A stretch of 49,222 nucleotides of DNA from an uncultured Acidimicrobiales bacterium (GTDB lineage: Bacteria; Actinomycetota; Acidimicrobiia; Acidimicrobiales; SZUA-35): positions 1 through 49,222 of the forward strand of contig CALJSB010000001.1 of NCBI GenBank assembly GCA_937976305.1, in the 5' to 3' direction. This document shows positions 43,461 through 49,222 of the stretch, piece by piece. The position numbers and the translations under genes are program-made. Under the pieces are notes generated by a model, which searched no databases, was not told where the DNA came from, and saw nothing but the letters and a program-made list of their open reading frames with translations. Each line of letters begins with the position of its first letter. Positions within the stretch are counted from its first letter, which is position 1.

Positions 43461-44374
43461 CGGTTGTACGCAAGCGGAAGGCCAGGGGTATCCCAGCGCT
43501 GGCTGACCAAGCGACCGGTGCCGGACAGGGTGACAAAGGCGGTCGACAGATCAGCACCGCCGAAGCAGATGTTGGTGGTGAGAGGGTCGTCGAAACTGAC
43601 ATGTCGGTGAGCACCGTCGAGCGCAATCACCGTGATACCACCGTTGCGAATGGTGGCGACACAAACGTTGCCGTCGCGATCAACGGCGAGCGAGTCGAAG
43701 AGCGGTCCGCCTTCAGGGTCGGCCAGAACCTCGCCTCGGTGGCCAGGTCCGAAGTAGCCGGCGATCTCGCCGGGACCGGAGAGGTCCCACGTGTACAGAC
43801 GGCCCTCGTAGGTTTCAGCGACGTACAAGCGGTCGCCCGCCGGCGACAGTCCAACGCCATTCGGTGCGAGCAGCGGGTGCACGACCTCACGGACTTCACT
43901 GCCGTCGGACTTGGCGTAGTAGAGCCCACCGCGGTCTCGGGTACGGGCGCGGTTCTTGCCATGGTCGGTGAACCAAAATCCACCGGTCTCGTCGAACACG
44001 AGATCGTTGGGACCGCACAAACGATGCTCACCAACGTGGGTATACAGGTCTTCGACTTCACCGGTGTCGATGTCGACTCGTTGGATGGATCCACCTGCGT
44101 AGTCGGCGGGCTGCTCACCGGGAAGCGTCAGCCCGTTCGCCTCCGTCCACTGGAAGCCACCGTTGTTGCACACATAGACCTTGCCGTCCGGACCAATCGC
44201 AGCGCCGTTCGGACCGCCGCCACAGTCGGCCACGACATCGACCGAACCATCACCATCGACGCGAGTGAGCGTTCCTCGCTTGATTTCAACGAGGACAACC
44301 GAACCGTCAGACATCCAGATGGGACCCTCGGGAAACTCGAGCCCGGTTGCGAGTGTGATGGTGTCGTCAGCCAT
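43457..44374 (-). CDS. SMP-30/gluconolactonase-family hydrolase
   Basis: 305 residues from ATG at 44374 (MADDTITLATGLEFPEG); the longer open frame lies in unrelated sequence. Six-bladed propeller of the SMP-30/LRE-like type: metal-ligand Glu in EFPEGPIW, GGGPNGAAIGPDGKVYVCNNGG, GPNDLVFDETGGFWFTDHG, ANGVGLSPAGDRLYVAE and GNVCVATI. Such proteins hydrolyse sugar lactones with Ca2+ or Zn2+. No signal peptide seen. Overlaps the CopC-like gene by 4 bp. The actual lactone is not determined. Confidence 0.85.
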   Translation of the reverse strand: MADDTITLATGLEFPEGPIWMSDGSVVLVEIKRGTLTRVDGDGSVDVVADCGGGPNGAAIGPDGKVYVCNNGGFQWTEANGLTLPGEQPADYAGGSIQRVDIDTGEVEDLYTHVGEHRLCGPNDLVFDETGGFWFTDHGKNRARTRDRGGLYYAKSDGSEVREVVHPLLAPNGVGLSPAGDRLYVAETYEGRLYTWDLSGPGEIAGYFGPGHRGEVLADPEGGPLFDSLAVDRDGNVCVATIRNGGITVIALDGAHRHVSFDDPLTTNICFGGADLSTAFVTLSGTGRLVSQRWDTPGLPLAYNR

Positions 44375-44430
44375 GTCTCTCACCGTAGTGGAGCACGATT
44401 TATGGCTGTGAGCCGGGCGCCTTCGTTGGA

Positions 44431-45420
44431 CTATCCGAACAGCCGGAAGAGACCACCCAAGGCCTCGACATCGGTGGTTTCGCCGAGATAGGTCATCACC
44501 AGGAACCCAAAGAAGACGGCAAGGAGGACGATGCCTTCCGGCCGCTTGACGATCCGCCGTGACAACATCACGAGGAACACGCCGACGCACACGACCACCA
44601 TCGCAATGAGGTCGCTGCCCGCCAACGATGGATCTTCAATGGTGCCGTCGCCCAACAAGCCGACAACGGCTCCGACGGCGAGCGAGTTGAACAGGTTGCT
44701 GCCGAGGAGATTGCCGACGATGAGCTCATCGTGGCCGGCTCGGGCGGCTGCAACAGCGGTAACCAACTCGGGCAGTGAGGTGCCGATCGCCACCAGGGTC
44801 ACGCCAACGAAACCGTCGTTGAGGCCGAGTTCACCGGCAACTGTGGTGGCTCCCCACACAAGAATGTATGCACCACCCACCGTGCCGATGAGCCCAATCA
44901 CGGTGCGCACGGCGGCTGCCTGAACAGATGATGGCGTCTCGACGTCGTCGTCGACCTCGTCCACCAACTCTTGGTTGGGGCCGGTCTGGCTCATGAGCAG
45001 GTACAGCCCCACCACCATGAACAGCAGCAGCACGAGACCCTCGATCCGCTGGATTCCGCCCTGCAGCAGGAGGGCAAACATGACGGCGCCGCCGGTCGCA
45101 AGCGGTGCTTCTCGTCGGAGCACCGACGAATCGATCTTGAGCGGGATCAGAAGAGCCGCCGCACCGAGAATCAGCGAGAGGTTGGCAATGTTCGACCCGA
45201 TGATGTTGCCGATACCAAGGTCATCGTCGCCCTGGGTTGCGGCGATACCGGACACGATCATCTCGGGTGCGCTCGTTCCGAACCCGACAATGACCGCGCC
45301 GATCACGATCGGCGAGACGTTCATGACCTTCGCGACACCAGCAGCGCCGTCGACAAACTCGTCTGCCGCCTTTGACAAAATGGCGATGCCAATGAGCGTT
45401 GCAATCAGGCCGAGAACCAC
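44431..45420 (-). CDS. Calcium/sodium (CaCA-family) antiporter, YrbG-like
   Basis: 329-residue membrane protein, GTG at 45420. The two inverted alpha-repeats carry the conserved ion-site sequences: GFGTSAPEMIVS with GNIIGSNIANLSLI in repeat 1, and AIGTSLPELVTA with GNLLGSNLFNSL in repeat 2. About ten hydrophobic helices, separated by an acidic loop (EVDDDVETPSS). Exchanges Na+ (or H+) for Ca2+; direction and ions are inferred from family. 57 bp upstream of the SMP-30 gene; a pair of palindromic repeats precedes its start. Confidence 0.92.
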   Translation of the reverse strand: MVLGLIATLIGIAILSKAADEFVDGAAGVAKVMNVSPIVIGAVIVGFGTSAPEMIVSGIAATQGDDDLGIGNIIGSNIANLSLILGAAALLIPLKIDSSVLRREAPLATGGAVMFALLLQGGIQRIEGLVLLLFMVVGLYLLMSQTGPNQELVDEVDDDVETPSSVQAAAVRTVIGLIGTVGGAYILVWGATTVAGELGLNDGFVGVTLVAIGTSLPELVTAVAAARAGHDELIVGNLLGSNLFNSLAVGAVVGLLGDGTIEDPSLAGSDLIAMVVVCVGVFLVMLSRRIVKRPEGIVLLAVFFGFLVMTYLGETTDVEALGGLFRLFG

Positions 45421-45448
45421 CGCCTGATGCTACCGGCCCCGTCCACCC

Positions 45449-45569
45449 GGAATTGGCACCAAACCTGCGCAGCGTGCGCGCAAAACCGTGCCAGTTCCAC
45501 ACGTCGCCCAGCCCCAAACGTGAACTGGCACCGAATCAGCGCAGCATGCGCGCAGATCGGTGCCAATTC
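45449..45569. repeat. Two copies of an extragenic palindromic element
   Basis: Copy 1, 45449-45498, has 11-bp outer arms (GGAATTGGCAC / GTGCCAGTTCC, one mismatch). Copy 2, 45522-45569, has 13-bp arms (GAACTGGCACCGA / TCGGTGCCAATTC, one mismatch). Each encloses a GCGCA...TGCGC inner stem. They fill the ftsK - antiporter gap. Typical of REP/BIME-type intergenic palindromes; could also limit transcription between the two genes. Confidence 0.7.
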
Positions 45570-45584
45570 TGGGGAGGGGGCGGG

Positions 45585-48392
45585 TTAGTCGGGTGAGCGG
45601 TAGCCGGGTGGAGGGGCCAGGGCGGCGTCGAAGTCGCCGGTGGCGAACTCGTCGTCTTCGTCGACGTAGACCTCATTGACGAGGTCGAGGTCGTCGGCCA
45701 CTGCGTATTCGCCAGACGGGTCCTTGAGGGCAACGGCTGAGGTCCCGGTGTCGAGCGCAAACGACTCGTCGGCGTGCGGCGAGCTCATCGCCGGTGCTGA
45801 AGACGACGCGATCGGAGCAGGAGCCGGAGTAGTGGGTGCAGGTTCGGGTGACGGTACCGGTTCGCGTGAGAGCGCCGGCTCTGGAGCTGGCGTTGCCGCT
45901 CCCCCGCGCATTCCGGCTGGCCAACGACCAGCGTCGAGATCCTCGGGCGTCATGAGTACTTCGCGAGCCTTCGAACCAACGGATGGCCCAACAACACCAC
46001 GCTCTTCCATGATGTCCATCAAACGACCGGCGCGAGCGAAGCCAACTCGTAGCTTGCGTTGCAGCATCGATGTAGAACCGAGCTGTGAGCGAACCACGAG
46101 TTCGATGGCTTGGAGCACGAGCTCATCGTCGTCATCGTCACCGGTTGTTCCACCGGGCAGTGCGGCCGCCGCTTGAGAGACCTCTTCGCCTTGTACGCGA
46201 CTGTCGAAGACCACCTCGGGCGCCTGTCGACGCCAGTGATCGACGAGCGTCGACACTTCCTCTTCGGTGATCCAGGCTCCTTGGAATCGAGCGGCGGTAC
46301 TGGTCGATCCGTCGAGCAACAAGCCGTCGCCGCGACCCACCAGGCGCTCGGCGCCAGGCTGATCGAGAACGACTCGCGAGTCGGTGAGGCTCGACACGGC
46401 AAAGGCCAGACGGGCCGGAACGTTGGCCTTGATCAGGCCGGTGATGACGTTGGTCGACGGCCTCTGCGTTGCAATCACGAGGTGAATGCCGACTGCTCGC
46501 GCTTTCTGAGCGATGCGACAGATCGACTCCTCCACATCACGAGCGGCAACCATCATGAGGTCAGCCAGCTCGTCGAGAATGATCACGATGTAGCTCAGAC
46601 GCTCTCTCGGCGTTGCTTCTCCGTCCGACCCGACGATCGGGTCGAGCCGGCCTTCGTCAACCGCCTTGTTGTAGCCATCGATATCGCGCACACCGACCTC
46701 AGACAGGGCGTCGTAGCGACGCTCCATCTCACGCACGCCCCACGACAGCGCATTTGCTGCCTTCTTCGGGTCGGTGACCACCTCGGTCAACAGGTGCGGG
46801 AGTTTCTCGTACTGGGTGAGCTCAACTCGTTTCGGGTCGACCAAGATCAGTCGGACCTGTTCCGGAGTTGTCCGCATCAGCAACGAGGTGAGCATCGAGT
46901 TGATACAGCTCGACTTACCCGAGCCAGTCTGGCCAGCCACGAGCAAGTGCGGCATCTTGGCCAGGTTGGCCATGACCGTCTTGCCCGTGATGTCGCGACC
47001 AAGCGCAACCTCGAGTGGGTGTGTGGCGCCGACGGCCTCTTCGGATCCGAGCAGATCGCCGACCGTGATCATCTGGCGGCGAACGTTTGGCACCTCGACG
47101 CCGATCGCCTGCTTGCCAGGGATAGGGGCAAGAATGCGAACGTCAGGGGTGGCCATCGCGTAGGCGATGTCCTTGTGCAGGCTGGTCACCCGGTTGACCT
47201 TCACGCCAGGGCCGAGCTCGAGCTCGAAACGGCTGACCGTCGGACCAACGACCACGCCGATGAGGCGAGTTTCGACGCCGTGTTCGGCAAGCGCGTGTTC
47301 GAGCTGACGTCCGGTGCGCTCCACACCAGCGCGGTCAACATCTTGTCCTTCGCTGCGCTCGAGGAAATCCATCGTCGGCAGCGTCCAATCACCACCGGTG
47401 GGTTGCGGAGCCGCCAGCGTCATGCCATCAACGGTTGCAACCTGAGGAATTTCGATCACCGGCTCTGGAGCCGGGGTATCCCAGCCCGATGGCTCGGGTG
47501 CTTGCAGCGCAACCTCGGGCTCTCCGACCAGCTCAGCCTCGCTGTCGCCGGCGCCACGCAAATCGATATACGTCTCCTGATCGAAGAGCTCGCTCTCAGA
47601 CTCCTCGAGCGTCGGTGCGGCAACGGTCAGGTCATCAGGGAACTCGAGATCAAGCAGGGACGATCTCGACGTCGCCTTCGCCGACTTGGCCTTCACCCGT
47701 GGCTCGTCGTCTTGCTCGCGGCTCAGGCCAAGACGGAGCAGGAACCCTCGAAATATGTTGCCGAGACGTTCGAATCCGTCAGCGACACCATCGACAGCAG
47801 ATCCCGTTGAGAGACCCGTCACCAGCACGAGCCCGATCAGAATCATGGCGACCGTCAGAACGATTTCGCCCCAGAATCCAAACCAGCTCTCGAAGCTGCC
47901 ACCGACCCAGACACCAATCCAGCCACCGGCGCGAGACAGGCGTTCTGATGATGCGCCCCATCCCGGACGACCGCCGAAGAGATCGAGCACTGCGAAAATC
48001 GACAGCACGAGCACGGCCCAGCCGACCGTCTCACTCATCGGGCGAACGTTGGTCTTCTTGCTGTTCTTCTTCGGCTTCTTGCCGGGCGGTGTGCGCAACA
48101 AGTGCCAACCGCCCCAGAAGGCGAAGACAGGGACGAGGAGACGCATTCGTCCCACGACAGCGCCGATCGAGTTGGCGAGCCAAGCCCCGATCGATCCAGT
48201 TGCTCCGGTGTACATAGCCAGGCCGAGGATGAGACCGAGCGCGATCAGAGCAAGACCGCGAGCCTCTCGTTGCTTACGGGCGCGCCGTTGAGCGGCAGTC
48301 CCTCGAGTGCTGGATGCACGCGAAGAACGAGATGCCGATCGACCGCCCGTTGCCCCTCGACCGGACCGAGAGGTCCGATTCGTAGTAGCCAC
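45585..48392 (-). CDS. ftsK: DNA translocase FtsK/SpoIIIE
   Basis: 935 residues, GTG at 48392. A DNA pump at the division septum that helps segregate chromosome termini. Basic, Ser/Arg-rich N-terminus, four or five TM helices (about 48-190), an acidic linker, then the RecA-like motor: Walker A AGQTGSGKSSCIN near 490, Walker B IVIILDELADLMM and TQRPSTNVITGLIKAN. The gamma winged helix (LVLQAIELVVRSQLGSTSMLQRKL... RAGRLMDIMEERGVVGP, near 765-815) normally ends the protein, but here about 110 Ala/Pro-rich then acidic residues follow. Next to rnj as in other actinobacteria. Confidence 0.95.
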   Translation of the reverse strand: MATTNRTSRSGRGATGGRSASRSSRASSTRGTAAQRRARKQREARGLALIALGLILGLAMYTGATGSIGAWLANSIGAVVGRMRLLVPVFAFWGGWHLLRTPPGKKPKKNSKKTNVRPMSETVGWAVLVLSIFAVLDLFGGRPGWGASSERLSRAGGWIGVWVGGSFESWFGFWGEIVLTVAMILIGLVLVTGLSTGSAVDGVADGFERLGNIFRGFLLRLGLSREQDDEPRVKAKSAKATSRSSLLDLEFPDDLTVAAPTLEESESELFDQETYIDLRGAGDSEAELVGEPEVALQAPEPSGWDTPAPEPVIEIPQVATVDGMTLAAPQPTGGDWTLPTMDFLERSEGQDVDRAGVERTGRQLEHALAEHGVETRLIGVVVGPTVSRFELELGPGVKVNRVTSLHKDIAYAMATPDVRILAPIPGKQAIGVEVPNVRRQMITVGDLLGSEEAVGATHPLEVALGRDITGKTVMANLAKMPHLLVAGQTGSGKSSCINSMLTSLLMRTTPEQVRLILVDPKRVELTQYEKLPHLLTEVVTDPKKAANALSWGVREMERRYDALSEVGVRDIDGYNKAVDEGRLDPIVGSDGEATPRERLSYIVIILDELADLMMVAARDVEESICRIAQKARAVGIHLVIATQRPSTNVITGLIKANVPARLAFAVSSLTDSRVVLDQPGAERLVGRGDGLLLDGSTSTAARFQGAWITEEEVSTLVDHWRRQAPEVVFDSRVQGEEVSQAAAALPGGTTGDDDDDELVLQAIELVVRSQLGSTSMLQRKLRVGFARAGRLMDIMEERGVVGPSVGSKAREVLMTPEDLDAGRWPAGMRGGAATPAPEPALSREPVPSPEPAPTTPAPAPIASSSAPAMSSPHADESFALDTGTSAVALKDPSGEYAVADDLDLVNEVYVDEDDEFATGDFDAALAPPPGYRSPD

Positions 48393-48659
48393 AGTGACGT
48401 CACTCTAACAGGTCACATCACCACAGTGCGGGAGGGTTCCGACCGACCCTTCGGTTTGGGGGTGGGCGAGGAAAAACTCCTTGTCAACTCTCACCTCTCG
48501 TGGCAGGATCTCACCAAAGGTGGTGTTGGAGGTGCTTGGCGGCACAGCTCTCCATGAGGAACTGTCTCTTAAAGAGACACGGTCCCCAGGGGAAGAGCGA
48601 CCCCTCTAGAGCGCGATGTACGTTGAGCGCACATAGGGATGGCGCGGGTAGGAACCGGG
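48393..48659 (-). other. Intergenic region between RNase J and ftsK
   Basis: 267 bp without a supported gene. On the minus strand it contains TTGACA (a -35-like hexamer) at about 48479-48484, and TAGAGT (a -10-like hexamer) 9 nt before the ftsK GTG, which would suit a leaderless ftsK transcript; these two are too far apart to form one promoter. A 17-bp perfect inverted repeat TGTCTCTT-A-AAGAGACA lies at 48563-48579. A GTGACGTCAC palindrome lies next to the ftsK start. Confidence 0.4.
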
Positions 48660-49222
48660 TCAGGCTTCTTCTGCGCCTTCGTGGGCGCCGAGAACCACGG
48701 GCACGATCATCGGACGCAAACGCGTCCGATTGTTGACGAACCGACCGAGCACACGTCGAGCGACACGCTCGAGCTCTTGTCGGGTTCTCTTGCCGTCCGA
48801 AAGCGCTCCTTCGATCGCATCACGCACCTCGTGCGCTGCGTCCTTGCGCAGCTGATCACCTTCTTCGCCGTGGACCCATCCTCGGCTGATGATCTCGGGC
48901 AGCCGCAACAGCTCAGCGTTCGGGCCTTCGATCGCCAGGGGTATCACGACCGAGACGAACCCGTCGGTACCCAAGGTGCGCCGCTCGCCCAGGACGCTCT
49001 CATCGAGGTCGCCGAGCTTGCCGTCGACGTAGATGTACTCGGCCGGAACATCGCCGCCCCGTCGAAGACCCTGACTGTCAAGCACCACCGACTGTCCGTC
49101 CTGACACACCGTGATGTGATCGGCTGCCGTACCCATACGCGTCGCGATCCGCGCGTGTTCGGTCATGTGGCGATACTCGCCGTGCACCGGCACGAACCAC
49201 TCGGGTTGCACGATCGAGTGCA
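48660..49222 (-). CDS. rnj: Ribonuclease J (C-terminal part)
   Basis: Only the C-terminal 187 residues are in the window; the frame runs past base 49222. Metallo-beta-lactamase/beta-CASP ribonuclease with 5'-3' exo- and endonuclease activity for mRNA decay and rRNA processing. Visible: the beta-CASP motif C His in VPVHGEYRHM, the linker (VYVDG-like IYVDGKLGDLDESVL) and the C-terminal dimerisation domain ending near VLGAHEGAEEA. It is immediately upstream of ftsK in the transcription direction, the usual actinobacterial arrangement (dapA - rnj - ftsK). Confidence 0.92.
   Translation of the reverse strand, partial: HSIVQPEWFVPVHGEYRHMTEHARIATRMGTAADHITVCQDGQSVVLDSQGLRRGGDVPAEYIYVDGKLGDLDESVLGERRTLGTDGFVSVVIPLAIEGPNAELLRLPEIISRGWVHGEEGDQLRKDAAHEVRDAIEGALSDGKRTRQELERVARRVLGRFVNNRTRLRPMIVPVVLGAHEGAEEA

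Noticed and set aside
46110..47810. 566-residue plus-strand open frame inside ftsK
   Set aside because: Antisense to the clearly conserved FtsK motor; no recognisable domain, and long antisense frames are common in high-GC DNA.
48561..48580. CTGTCTCTTA resembling a transposon mosaic end
   Set aside because: Only the first ten bases agree and no transposase or matching second end is present.

Overview
This is a gene-dense, high-GC window from an actinobacterium, most likely of the Acidimicrobiia/Ilumatobacter type. That placement is an inference from gene content, not from a marker search. It rests on an actinobacterial-type LexA box beside recA, an F420-type luciferase-like oxidoreductase, a BTAD/AfsR-type regulator, a class-E-type LAFTG sorting signal, many GTG starts, and the familiar actinobacterial order rnj - ftsK - pgsA - cinA - recA - miaB - miaA - dapF - hflX read along the minus strand.

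Layout. 1-6.1 kb: a diaminopimelate (lysine/peptidoglycan) set, dapE (partial), dapC, hflX and dapF. A plus-strand DUF4214/PQQ-type sugar dehydrogenase gene sits between dapE and dapC. 6.1-8.7 kb: miaA, an APH-like protein lacking its catalytic Asp, and an alpha/beta hydrolase preceded by a 36-bp palindrome containing a CRP/GlxR-like site. 8.8-12.5 kb: aqpZ, inositol-3-phosphate synthase with a divergent LysR regulator, and a GNAT acetyltransferase. 12.5-22 kb: the most unusual region. A 2176-residue secreted protein of SdrD-B/DUF11-type repeats ends in LAFTG, and paralogous 'zinc ribbon - TM - propeller-like' membrane proteins lie on both sides. 22-25 kb: a methyltransferase, miaB and a DUF3228 protein. 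25-29 kb: a tightly overlapping oxidative pentose-phosphate operon gnd-zwf-glk(ROK)-pgl, with a four-copy 15-bp tandem repeat upstream of gnd. 29-33 kb: a small membrane protein, a HAD-VOC fusion, a receiver-PAS-GGDEF-EAL protein and a lone receiver. 33-36 kb: recA with a strong terminator and a perfect LexA box, a small lipoprotein, and an LLM oxidoreductase. 36-39.5 kb: a large BTAD/AAA regulator. 39.7-48.4 kb: cinA, pgsA, rimO, a CopC-like protein, an SMP-30 family protein, a Ca2+/cation antiporter and ftsK. The window ends inside RNase J.

How the parts fit. The core (RNA modification, DAP and phospholipid synthesis, RecA, FtsK, RNase J) is ordinary housekeeping in a conserved backbone. 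Lineage-specific blocks have been inserted into that backbone: between ftsK and rimO, between cinA and recA, between recA and miaB, and between miaB and miaA. The surface-protein cassette is the largest. Intergenic DNA carries several families of small palindromic or tandem elements. No tRNA, rRNA, CRISPR array, transposase or prophage gene was recognised. Only intergenic stretches up to about 310 bp exist, and these are described individually.
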